This document shows, piece after piece, positions 31,339 to 38,128 of a stretch of DNA of 38,128 bases. This DNA is from Ruminococcus sp. GTDB taxonomy: Bacteria > Bacillota > Clostridia > Oscillospirales > Ruminococcaceae. The position numbers and the translations under genes were made by a program. The notes under the pieces are model-generated. The model saw only the letters and a program-made list of their open reading frames with translations, ran no database searches and was not told the origin of the DNA. Numbering within the stretch: the stretch's first letter is position 1; each line of letters starts with the position of its first letter. The stretch spans positions 1 through 38,128 of the forward strand of contig JAFXDK010000045.1 in NCBI GenBank assembly GCA_017521805.1. The letters are read 5' to 3'.

Positions 31339-31782
31339 ATGAACATTACACCACAGGCATACAAAAAAATGGCAGATAACGCTGCACCTCGGTCAAATAC
31401 AGCAGTAAATACAACATATGCTTTTGTAATAGGCGGAGGAATCTGCGTTATAGGTCAGCTTATACTTTCTGCTTTTCAGAATATTGGATTTTCACCTGAA
31501 AATGCAGGAACATGGACATCTGTAATACTTGTCTGCACAAGCGCGCTTCTAACAGGTCTCGGCTGGTACGAGCGGATTGCCAAGCATGCAGGGGCAGGTA
31601 CCCTCGTACCAATCACGGGATTTGCAAATTCCGTAAGCTCCTCTGCCGTTGAAGCGCAATCAGAGGGACTTGTGCTGGGAGTAGGCACAAAGATTTTCAG
31701 CATTGCAGGTCCTGTAATACTCTACGGATGTACTGCGGCTTTTCTTTATGGTTTAGTATATTATATCGTTTCTTTGTTTTAG
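31339..31782 (+). CDS. spoVAC: Stage V sporulation protein AC
   Basis: SpoVAC is a membrane channel subunit needed for dipicolinate movement in forming and germinating spores. The 147-residue protein has the family's 'YAFVIGGGICVIGQLI', 'GLGWYERIAKHAGAGTLVPI' then 'TGFANSVSSSAVEAQSEG' and two or three further spans to the C-terminus. The start at 31339 has AAAGGAG nine bases ahead; the ATG inside that box is too close to be used. CATTATA at 31311-31317 resembles a sigma-G -10, as forespore expression would need. The usual neighbours spoVAD and spoVAE are not here. Confidence 0.93.
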   Translation: MNITPQAYKKMADNAAPRSNTAVNTTYAFVIGGGICVIGQLILSAFQNIGFSPENAGTWTSVILVCTSALLTGLGWYERIAKHAGAGTLVPITGFANSVSSSAVEAQSEGLVLGVGTKIFSIAGPVILYGCTAAFLYGLVYYIVSLF

Positions 31783-31798
31783 AACAGAACTATTGAAA

Positions 31799-31890
31799 AA
31801 GGCGCTGTAAAAAAAGTGAAACCAAAAGTCCGAGTAGACCATTTCCATGGCTCACTCGGACTTTTGGTTTCACTTTTTTTACAGCGCCTT
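31799..31890. repeat. Perfect palindrome with 37-bp arms
   Basis: The left arm 31799-31835 (starting AAGGCGCTGTAAAAAAAGTG) and right arm 31854-31890 (ending in the exact inverse) match over 37 of 37 bases. The 18-base centre itself contains CCAT-TTCC-ATGG. The RNA could fold into one very long hairpin and may end spoVAC transcription. Perfect arms of this length look like a foldback or palindrome-associated mobile element rather than an ordinary terminator. It marks the border with the defence genes. The rest of 31891-32035 shows no gene. Confidence 0.9.
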
Positions 31891-32035
31891 CATTGGCTGT
31901 CTTGTACAAAATAGATGACATGAAAACGACAATGCGATATACTTAGTTTTATAAATTAGGATTTAATATTTACGCTTATTTCTTTTACATATATGATAGT
32001 GAGAGTTAATGCATACAAAATTAGCAGTATGTTAT

Positions 32036-33442
32036 CTACGCTTTGCTTGCCGAAAGTTTAGGCGTTGCATCAACAATCAAATAGGAAATTTTCCTCTTGA
32101 TTTCTTGATCTAAACCATTATAAAAGCTGATGAAATTCTCTAATGCTTTGGGATGACCGTTGTCTATGATTAGGTAGATGGCTTGTTTGGTCTTTTCTTG
32201 CCTCATGTATATGGGTAACTGAATTTCAATTCCATGCCGCAACTGAGAATTTGACGTCAACTTTGTTTCTACAACAACCTTATCATTTGACCCACATGAG
32301 AGCTTGAAATCAACTGGACCTCGACCGTTGTTTCCCTCTTTTGTGAGGTCGATATTATTCGCATCGCAGTACGAGTCAGCAATGCCAAAGAATAAAAGTT
32401 GTGCCGCAGATTCGTGTTTAGGCACTCCAGTGGAATCATACAATAATTTCGACAATCCGTTATCTTCAACGAGGCTTTTGAATTGATCACATATTACTCT
32501 GGCAATAGAAAGAACATCGTCTATTGTTTCAAGCGGTAGGCCAGTTAAAGCCAAAGGGTATTCAGACACATATTCTCGTGCAGCAGCAAGCCAAGCATAC
32601 TCTCCAGCGGGATCGCTTGAAAAATCGTAGGCATTTTTAGGCATTGTTTTATAAGCAGTGACTAAGGCCGAACGAAAGCTTAGACTGCTATGCATTAACG
32701 AAAGAATCTGTGATTTATGAAGTTTATTTTTCTTGCCAAGGCCAAAGTAAGCGTTGATCTCTTGGCGAACTCGCTCATTTTCTTGGTAAATTCGATCAAT
32801 ATCGTCAAAATCGTCGGCGATAGGTAACGGGCTGAGAATTGTTGACGGAAGAAGGAGCAACGGCTTCTTGTTATGCGGATTTCTACAGGTTAAATATTGC
32901 CGCGGGCCAAAATGGACTGTAATGCTTGGAATGCCCGCTAACGTTACTACACGTTGTGTATATTTCAGGATTTCTTCCCTCAAGATAAAAGTTATCAAAT
33001 CGCTAACACGATCACAGCCAATGCCCTCTTGGAACACACCAAGTAGTTCGAACAGAACCGGGTCCGTTTCTCCCTCAGTCATTAATTCCTTGATTGTATT
33101 CAAAATAGCATCGCGCAATACTGCTCCGATAGCATTTCCTCCGGTTCCATTTTGAGAATAGCCAAAGCAAGTGCCAGATAGTTCTCTGAATGTTAAAAGA
33201 CGATCGGCTCGTCTCCAATACATATCACCACTTCGTTTAGAATGGTGCAATAGCGTTATTATGTTGGAAAAATAACCTTCAACTTTTGAACGAGCACCAA
33301 CAAACTCGGGCTCCGTGCAGAGTTCAAGCAACGCAGGATCAATAAATACCCGCGTATCAACATCGAGTATCACATCAAATACGCCAGTACTTTCCAGCGC
33401 AGAACTCGGAACATTAAATTGTTCAGAAAACGTAATAGGCAT
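32036..33442 (-). CDS. Putative PD-(D/E)XK nuclease partnered with a HEPN protein
   Basis: The 468-residue protein is not one I can name. The last 125 residues have a restriction-endonuclease-like core: a helix Glu344 in 'KHESAAQLLFFG', Asp378 in 'GRGPVDFKL', Glu392-Thr-Lys394 in 'KVVVETKL', and Gln408 in 'IEIQLPIYMR', spacing typical of PD-(D/E)XK nucleases. The N-terminal 340 residues are mixed alpha/beta with a 'FILREEILKYTQR' helix and may sense or bind a target. GAAGGA precedes the ATG at 33442; a longer frame to 33487 overlaps the upstream gene. It forms an operon with the HEPN gene 23 bases upstream. DNA cleavage in phage defence is likely but inferred. Confidence 0.7.
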   Translation of the reverse strand: MPITFSEQFNVPSSALESTGVFDVILDVDTRVFIDPALLELCTEPEFVGARSKVEGYFSNIITLLHHSKRSGDMYWRRADRLLTFRELSGTCFGYSQNGTGGNAIGAVLRDAILNTIKELMTEGETDPVLFELLGVFQEGIGCDRVSDLITFILREEILKYTQRVVTLAGIPSITVHFGPRQYLTCRNPHNKKPLLLLPSTILSPLPIADDFDDIDRIYQENERVRQEINAYFGLGKKNKLHKSQILSLMHSSLSFRSALVTAYKTMPKNAYDFSSDPAGEYAWLAAAREYVSEYPLALTGLPLETIDDVLSIARVICDQFKSLVEDNGLSKLLYDSTGVPKHESAAQLLFFGIADSYCDANNIDLTKEGNNGRGPVDFKLSCGSNDKVVVETKLTSNSQLRHGIEIQLPIYMRQEKTKQAIYLIIDNGHPKALENFISFYNGLDQEIKRKISYLIVDATPKLSASKA

Positions 33443-33465
33443 ATTCAATCCTTCTTTCTTTATCG

Positions 33466-34887
33466 CTAACAAATTATCACACCGCACCTAAACAACTCGT
33501 TAATCGCATTCTGTATATTTTTTGTTTCGACACCGTAAAGCTTGAGCTGCATTGCATAAACAATGCGTTCTGTATAAACGAGATCAATCAAGGACTTGTC
33601 AATGAAATCAATATCCATATTTCCGTGCGCATAGTTATTCCGTTGATCTGCTAACCGTTTCCCCATTTCGGAATAGAGCAGCTCTGTGTCGTTCATCGAA
33701 TACAGTCTCTTGCCAAAAAGATCAATTATTTCACCAAGTTCGTTGCCTATGTGAACAACTTCAGACTGAAGAGAATTAGATGTAATAAGTTTTCGAAGGA
33801 ACTTATATTTGTCCTTAAGATCGCCAGTACTGTTATCTATGAGTTTTTGAATTTCCTCAGTTGCTGCGGCTTCGATTGCAAGCGTTTTGTCTGACTTTGT
33901 TATTCCTTGGGGATAGAGTCGTTTGAACTCCCATTCGAAAGCAGCTGTAATCATAACGAAACGAGCAGCATTTATGCGACACCCTGAAACATAAGTGTCT
34001 GGAATATGTCGTGTGTAGAGCACTCGTAAAGCTATGTCACTCATTATCCGCCCTTCTGCACCAGACAGATATGCCAACTTTATATATCGGCCTTTCTGCA
34101 GTGTTTCTGGTTCTTCCTCACTAGTTTCGCCCAGCATATTGAATGTGGCAAAAATCCTTGTTTTATCCTCATCTGCCGGAGTCGATAAATCGGCGGTCGG
34201 AAGAAACACGTTTTTTCGATAACACATAAATTGCAGAAATTCTTTTGCCACGAACCAGAGCCGAACAATGAAAGAATAATCCTCCGTAGGGGCAAAACGG
34301 AACGACATTGTAGATCGGAGCGTTAATGGAGGTTGACCAATCTTTGTACTGAATGATCTTGCAATTCCAAAACTGACACTCACATCTTTTCCATCCACCT
34401 GAAATAATTGTGGCGCTGTTGTTGTAGCATCAAAATCTTCGGTTTGAACAGAAAGGATGCCATGAGAATGGAACTGTTCGTGGTCATAAGTACAACTGAA
34501 TCCCTGTGTTACTGGATGGATGCAGTCAAGCTCAGCGCATATGAAGACCATTTTTGAAATAGGCTGAGTATCAGTTTTGCAAAGAATATAGGCAGCTACT
34601 TCTACAAACAAAACCTCGTTATAGCTTCCGATATGTGCCCCTTGTTTCGCCAGAAAGACCATTGCTTGGCCAGTCTCATTGCATTTGCCAATAAGATATG
34701 GTTCATCCATTGAGGGAGAAGCCATTGTATAAACGCCAGGACGGATTTCCTTCATAAGTATTGTATGGCGAACTTCATCCCGTTTATCGGTAGGAGGAAT
34801 TAGTCGCAGTTCTTCCTTGTCAAAGGCATAGGAAAACTCTATTCCTTTATATGTCAATTTTCCGGTATACAAATCAAGCTCTTCCAT
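33466..34887 (-). CDS. ApeA-like HEPN-domain protein (putative defence RNase)
   Basis: 473 residues. An N-terminal region of about 270 residues is beta-rich ('LDLYTGKLTYKGIEFSYAFD', 'RSTMSFRFAPTEDYSFIVRL'), as in the N-terminal domain of ApeA proteins. The C-terminal 170 residues are helical and carry the HEPN RNase motif R416-N-N-Y-A-H421 (Rx4H) in 'DQRNNYAHGNMD'. HEPN proteins of this kind cut RNA to abort phage growth. AAGGAGG lies just before the start. It is the first gene of an operon with a PD-(D/E)XK protein. Whether the nuclease partner acts on DNA with it is inference. A toxin-antitoxin role is an alternative, but the lengths are too great for usual HEPN-MNT pairs. Confidence 0.72.
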   Translation of the reverse strand: MEELDLYTGKLTYKGIEFSYAFDKEELRLIPPTDKRDEVRHTILMKEIRPGVYTMASPSMDEPYLIGKCNETGQAMVFLAKQGAHIGSYNEVLFVEVAAYILCKTDTQPISKMVFICAELDCIHPVTQGFSCTYDHEQFHSHGILSVQTEDFDATTTAPQLFQVDGKDVSVSFGIARSFSTKIGQPPLTLRSTMSFRFAPTEDYSFIVRLWFVAKEFLQFMCYRKNVFLPTADLSTPADEDKTRIFATFNMLGETSEEEPETLQKGRYIKLAYLSGAEGRIMSDIALRVLYTRHIPDTYVSGCRINAARFVMITAAFEWEFKRLYPQGITKSDKTLAIEAAATEEIQKLIDNSTGDLKDKYKFLRKLITSNSLQSEVVHIGNELGEIIDLFGKRLYSMNDTELLYSEMGKRLADQRNNYAHGNMDIDFIDKSLIDLVYTERIVYAMQLKLYGVETKNIQNAINELFRCGVIIC

Positions 34888-34943
34888 ATTGCCTCCTTAA
34901 ATATATACAAATAGCAGAACTCTCTTCATGTTTTGTCACCTAT

Positions 34944-34972
34944 ATTATACCACATTTCGCCATCTTTTTCAA
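34944..34972 (-). promoter_or_regulatory. Promoter of the HEPN / PD-(D/E)XK operon
   Basis: On the minus strand TTGAAA (34967-34972), 17 bases, TATAAT (34944-34949), about 55 bases before the HEPN gene. Confidence 0.78.
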
Positions 34973-35005
34973 TATAAACTCAGAAATTTTGTCATACCCA
35001 AATAT

Positions 35006-35038
35006 AAAAAGAACCCAGCTGTCTTATCAGCAGGATTC
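35006..35038 (-). terminator. Minus-strand terminator without an obvious gene
   Basis: On the minus strand GAATCCTGCTG pairs with CAGCTGGGTTC with mismatches and is followed by TTTTTATA. Nothing coding lies upstream on that strand before the divergent gene, so it may shield the HEPN operon or end a small RNA. Confidence 0.55.
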
Positions 35039-35066
35039 AGAAGTCGTTTCTTTTTTTGATTTTGTT

Positions 35067-35085
35067 GCCCGATTTCGGGCTTTTT
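35067..35085 (+). terminator. Plus-strand terminator without an obvious gene
   Basis: GCCCG-ATTT-CGGGC followed by TTTTT is a compact intrinsic terminator. No plus-strand gene ends here. Confidence 0.6.
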
Positions 35086-35146
35086 GCATAAAAGTGTCCA
35101 ATCAGTCTTTTTTATAAAACCCGCTATTTTGCGTTAAAAATAGTAG

Positions 35147-35185
35147 TCAACTCTCAACAGTCCAATTAAACTGTTCAAAAGTTGA
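35147..35185. promoter_or_regulatory. Dyad (possible operator) upstream of the DUF6602-like gene
   Basis: TCAACT ... AACAGT (35147-35161) is mirrored by ACTGTT ... AGTTGA (35170-35185) around an 8-base centre. It ends 15 bases before the -35 box of the next gene, a place for a dimeric regulator. Confidence 0.45.
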
Positions 35186-35199
35186 TTCCTATTCAAGTA

Positions 35200-35228
35200 T
35201 TGACATAAATATAATGATATGGTATACT
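35200..35228 (+). promoter_or_regulatory. Promoter of the DUF6602-like gene
   Basis: TTGACA (35200-35205), 17 bases, TATACT (35223-35228). The leader to the start codon is about 130 bases and contains no clear structure. Confidence 0.82.
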
Positions 35229-35362
35229 AATGTAGCATAGTGGTTGACGGATTTCAGCTTTCATATAATCTTATGAAAAACAATAGGTTGATTCGAACAC
35301 TAAATTTTAATTTTTAATAAACCTTTTTATTGCTAACGATTTATCCAAGGGAGTGCGTTGAT

Positions 35363-36661
35363 TTGGCAAATATTATTAAAAACATAAGCGAGTTACTTCT
35401 TGCAATTAGAGATAAGGGTGTTGGTGAAATAGAGCCGTTTTTGAAAATAAAACACGGTTCAACCATAGGTGACATGTATGAAGGACTTACGAAAGACATT
35501 GCTGAAAAATCCATTTTTGACGGATTGGATTTACGTGTAGTATCTGGTAAAATAACTAACTCCGATGGAGTATTTAGCGATCAGATTGACTGCATGATAG
35601 TAACAGGAGTTGGAGAAAAAATACCATTTACTGAAGATTACGTTTATCCTATAAATAATGTAGTTATGGTTATTGAAGTTAAGAAAAAACTACACTCAAG
35701 TGAGATGTCTGACGGATATGATAATCTTCAGAGTGTTATAAGAACTCAAGCAAATGATTATCGCCAATTAAAAGGGAATTCGATTAAGGATGCTTTTCGC
35801 TCAATCGCAAAAAAGCCTTTAAACGATTTAAATGATATAACAGGTCTTGATTACCAGGAACAAATGCTGTATCATACTTTGGTTATTGAAGATTTGCTTC
35901 CTGTAAGAGTGATTTTTGGGTATTCTGGATTTGCCAAAGAGAATACACTCAGAACAAAATTTATTGAATATCTTACACAGCACTTATCAACATCTGACAA
36001 TCCTAAATATGGTTATGGTCCGACTTCATTTCCTAATTTAATAGTCGCAGGGGATTATTCTTTGATCAAAACTAATGGAATGCCTTATAGCATTCATACA
36101 GATGGCGTTAAGGGGTTCTGTTGGATGGCTTCATATAGACACAACCCCATCCTTCTCCTCTTGGAATTATTATGGACAAGATTAAACTATCAATATAACC
36201 TGCCTCCTGAGTTTTTCGGAGATGAACTCATTAATGAATCTCTTGCGCCTTTACTTAGCATACATGCAATGGATGATTATAAAGGGTGGGAATATACCGA
36301 AATCACCTATTCTGATTCCGATTTGACATCAATTGACTCCGAAGAAAAGGAATGGCAACCGACTATTTTGAATGAAGATGAATACATAGTGATGAATAAG
36401 CTGTGCGAGGGGAAAACATTTACAGTAGATGAACTATCTAAAATGATTAGCAGTGAAGAAAATGCAAAAGCTATAATAGAAAAACTCTCGTGGTCTCATT
36501 TAATATATGTTGAAAACGGAATAATAAAACTACTTACGAAAGAATGTAAATGTGCTATTGTTCCTCATTTTGGTTTTGTCGCAGCTGATGATTATGATGG
36601 CCGTTTAATGAATTGGATTATGAAGAAAATGAAAGAAATTCGTAAAAATCACCAAATATGA
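35363..36661 (+). CDS. DUF6602-like PD-(D/E)XK nuclease-fold protein
   Basis: 432 residues from a TTG start at 35363, chosen because AAGGGAG lies nine bases upstream; the TTG at 35330 has no ribosome site. The N-terminal 200 residues resemble DUF6602: 'IKHGSTIGDMYEGLTKDIAE' (Glu40), 'SDQIDCMIV' (Asp76), 'VVMVIEVKKKL' (Glu105-Val-Lys107). This is a PD-(D/E)XK core, so nuclease activity is plausible. The middle contains 'HNPILLLLELLWTRLNYQYN'. The C-terminus has a winged-helix-like stretch 'FTVDELSKMISSEENAKAII' (about 365-400). It is divergent from the HEPN operon. Such genes occur near restriction-modification and other defence genes. I do not know its target. Confidence 0.65.
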   Translation: MANIIKNISELLLAIRDKGVGEIEPFLKIKHGSTIGDMYEGLTKDIAEKSIFDGLDLRVVSGKITNSDGVFSDQIDCMIVTGVGEKIPFTEDYVYPINNVVMVIEVKKKLHSSEMSDGYDNLQSVIRTQANDYRQLKGNSIKDAFRSIAKKPLNDLNDITGLDYQEQMLYHTLVIEDLLPVRVIFGYSGFAKENTLRTKFIEYLTQHLSTSDNPKYGYGPTSFPNLIVAGDYSLIKTNGMPYSIHTDGVKGFCWMASYRHNPILLLLELLWTRLNYQYNLPPEFFGDELINESLAPLLSIHAMDDYKGWEYTEITYSDSDLTSIDSEEKEWQPTILNEDEYIVMNKLCEGKTFTVDELSKMISSEENAKAIIEKLSWSHLIYVENGIIKLLTKECKCAIVPHFGFVAADDYDGRLMNWIMKKMKEIRKNHQI

Positions 36662-36702
36662 GTCTTAAACGCAGTTAATAAAGCCAAATACCGTGATATA
36701 AT

Positions 36703-36742
36703 GAGCCTGTGAAGACCTTTTTCAACTTCGCAGGCTCTTTTT
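36703..36742 (+). terminator. Terminator after the DUF6602-like gene
   Basis: GAGCCTGTGAAG (36703-36714) pairs with CTTCGCAGGCTC (36726-36737, one mismatch) and is followed by TTTTTA. Confidence 0.85.
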
Positions 36743-37113
36743 ATGTGCGGATGGCGCAAATGAACGTCAAAATCCAAAATACACCTTCCACTTAACAAAA
36801 ATGCCAATAAAAAACGATAGCAAGGTAATCTTTTTTGGGGGCAGTGTAATGCATCTGAAAGCGGTATTACGGGGCTGAAAAATCTGCCGTCTGAGTAATC
36901 GTTTTTCTATTTCCTCGAAAACAACGCATTATCTTCATTTGGGTATATTAATGCACCCTAATTCCTTTGAATCAAAATCATGGTACTAATATGTCAATAC
37001 GTGACGAAATTGATCACCGCCGCAAATCACGATTCTACGAGGTTTTTCAAGCATTCCATTGCTTGAGGAGCTTATTTTTTTGCTTAACGGTAACGACTTT
37101 CGTACCCCCGTCC
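36743..37113. other. Intergenic stretch with no supported gene
   Basis: No frame here has both a start with a ribosome site and a believable protein. A frame on the plus strand that continues to 37599 lies opposite three small minus-strand genes and is discounted. A small hairpin TCAAGCA/TGCTTGA occurs at 37047-37066, followed by a T run. The stretch probably spans the border between chromosome and the mobile element to the right, but I could not identify an attachment repeat. Confidence 0.5.
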
Positions 37114-37494
37114 TCAGTTGGTCAGGGCTTCTTTTCTTGCAATCAAACTGAATCCCTCACTTTCCTCAGCAAGGTATTCGTACAAATCCTCTGCCGAAGT
37201 CAAGAGATAGACCTCAATCTTGTTGCCCTTGGAAATCCCAAAAAAGTATTCGCCATTCTCATCTCTCTCGTAGAGGTAATCACGGATTACTCCCAAGCGG
37301 TCGAAGGTGATTACCGTGAGCATCGTAATCAGATCCTGCTGAAACTCAGTTTCTTCCATGATGCACTCTACGTATTTATCGGGAAGGTCGCCGCTGCATT
37401 CCAACAGTTCCTTTTTGTCATCTACGTTCTTCATCAGCATAGAAACAATTGCCACAAATGTTGTCTTAGAAATCATCATATTCTTTCCCTCCAT
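37114..37494 (-). CDS. Hypothetical protein of a probable mobile element
   Basis: 126 residues, acidic, without signal or membrane segment. It has helical stretches 'TTFVAIVSMLMKNVDDKKEL' and 'DRLGVIRDYLYERDENGEYF', and ends 'EGFSLIARKEALTN'. Not recognised. GGAGGG in the sense strand lies before the start region. It is the last gene of a closely spaced minus-strand series typical of conjugative or integrative elements in Firmicutes. Confidence 0.6.
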   Translation of the reverse strand: MEGKNMMISKTTFVAIVSMLMKNVDDKKELLECSGDLPDKYVECIMEETEFQQDLITMLTVITFDRLGVIRDYLYERDENGEYFFGISKGNKIEVYLLTSAEDLYEYLAEESEGFSLIARKEALTN

Positions 37495-37502
37495 GTTTCG
37501 GT

Positions 37503-37748
37503 TTACATCATGCTCATGCCCTCGTCGGGTTCTTCGTTCATTTCCTCGGCAGAGCAGATTTCCACATACTCACCAAGAATGTTCAAAGCCTCGGAATAAC
37601 TTCCGGAGGCTGTAACTCTGCTTTGCATTTCCTGTGCCTGTTCTTTCAGTCCGTTTTCACGGAGTGTCCTGCTTGCTATACCAAGCAGATTAAAAATGTT
37701 TCCGTCCGCACCGATTAGCGAACACTTGGGTTTCTCATTCATCGCCAC
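37503..37748 (-). CDS. Small hypothetical protein of a probable mobile element
   Basis: 81 residues: 'NEKPKCSLIGADGNIFNLLG' then 'IASRTLRENGLKEQAQEMQS' and a C-terminal acidic tail with Met residues. The 'KCxLxGxDGNxFxLxGxAxxxL' opening recalls small accessory proteins carried by clostridial integrative elements; this is recollection, not a search result. It overlaps the end of the next gene upstream by 14 bases; the Met at residue 3 is an alternative start. Confidence 0.65.
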   Translation of the reverse strand: MAMNEKPKCSLIGADGNIFNLLGIASRTLRENGLKEQAQEMQSRVTASGSYSEALNILGEYVEICSAEEMNEEPDEGMSMM

Positions 37749-38013
37749 GATATTCCTCCACCATTTCCCTCAGTTCGAGTTTCTCGCTGTCGATATAATC
37801 CTTTGCCAGCTGCTCTGCTTCATGGATGTCATTTTCCAGAAGCTCATAGCCGACTGCTGCATAGATGATGTCGACAGCGTTTTTCTTTTCTTTGCTGTCA
37901 TAAATCTCAATCATGAAGCCATCGCACTGAACAGATTGACCGTCCCGATTTACTCGGAACGGTCTGCTCGGTGTGATCTTCACTTCAAAGCCCTTGTATT
38001 TCGTAATTATCAC
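37735..38013 (-). CDS. Small hypothetical protein of a probable mobile element
   Basis: 92 residues: 'KYKGFEVKITPSRPFRVNRD' then 'GFMIEIYDSKEKKNAVDIIY' and 'AEQLAKDYIDSEKLELREMV'. Not recognised. The start codon is GTG at 38013, placed only two bases after the stop of the upstream frame, with AGGGG directly adjacent. Spacing is poor, so re-initiation after the upstream gene is likely. It overlaps the next gene downstream, so the series is one coupled operon. Confidence 0.6.
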   Translation of the reverse strand: MIITKYKGFEVKITPSRPFRVNRDGQSVQCDGFMIEIYDSKEKKNAVDIIYAAVGYELLENDIHEAEQLAKDYIDSEKLELREMVEEYRGDE

Positions 38014-38015
38014 CC

Positions 38016-38128
38016 CTATTCAAAAGTCATCTGAAAGTCATCGGTTTCTTCCATATCTTCTTCAATATCCTCATCTTCCTCCTGTTCCTGATGCTGTACA
38101 TGATATACCGCACGTTCAAGAGCAGCTC
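38016..38128 (-). CDS. C-terminal end of a further mobile-element protein (cut by window edge)
   Basis: The frame open to the window edge ends 'AALERAVYHVQHQEQEEDED' and 'IEEDMEETDDFQMTFE', stop at 38016-38018. The tail is very acidic. Nothing upstream is visible, so no function can be given. The two-base gap to the following GTG start suggests coupled translation. Confidence 0.55.
   Translation of the reverse strand, partial: AALERAVYHVQHQEQEEDEDIEEDMEETDDFQMTFE

Noticed and set aside
36967-37599. A 210-residue plus-strand frame
   Set aside because: It lies opposite two small minus-strand genes with sensible starts and tight spacing; its protein shows frame-shadow composition and it has no ribosome site.
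1-38128. CRISPR arrays, rRNA and tRNA genes
   Set aside because: I found no regularly spaced direct repeats outside coding linkers and no cloverleaf or rRNA-like sequence on either strand.

Overview
The window looks like a chromosomal segment of an anaerobic, spore-forming, plant-fibre-degrading Clostridia member, most likely Ruminococcus sensu stricto (Oscillospiraceae/Ruminococcaceae). The evidence is type I dockerin modules on two secreted proteins, a GH5 cellulase with tandem beta-sandwich modules, an oxygen-sensitive (ThiH-type) thiamine pathway, sporulation genes (spoVT, yqfC, yqfD, a ylbJ-like gene, spoVAC), and Gram-positive features such as an LPXTG protein, a sortase and consensus sigma-A promoters with 17-bp spacers.

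Layout. 1-4140 is a decayed surface-protein locus. The right end of an IS5-family element has cut the 5' end of a large LPXTG protein gene. A 158-bp TA-flanked miniature element sits inside its sorting signal. The sortase next door stops just after its catalytic Arg. A serine-recombinase fragment and a miniature element carrying the same termini as the IS5-family element follow. 4241-7166 holds spoVT, an aquaporin and a dockerin-bearing SGNH esterase. 7282-13140 is a complete TPP-riboswitch-controlled operon, thiC-S-F-G-H-E-D, on the minus strand. 13187-14234 holds a second copy of the TA-flanked element and a GNAT acetyltransferase behind a leader ORF and hairpin that look like a translational attenuator. 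14257-16785 carries divergent sporulation genes. 16825-26575 holds a GH5 cellulase, a lipoprotein D,D-carboxypeptidase, metG, two small membrane proteins, an LRR-dockerin protein and aspartokinase.

26901-28432 is a compact three-gene operon encoding an ExbB/TolQ-like protein, an ExbD-like protein with a coiled-coil stalk, and a second small protein that looks like an ExbD periplasmic domain on its own anchor. This is unexpected in a monoderm and is one of the two best candidates for an undescribed system. 28557-31195 is a GH25-manA-glucokinase operon, followed by a solitary spoVAC and a perfect 37-bp-arm palindrome.

32036-36661 is a probable defence island. An ApeA-like HEPN protein and a PD-(D/E)XK protein form one operon, and divergent to it is a DUF6602-like PD-(D/E)XK protein with its own strong promoter and upstream dyad. 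From 37114 to the right edge, small overlapping minus-strand genes have the look of an integrative or conjugative element entering the window.

All functional calls come from reading motifs and context; no database search was run.
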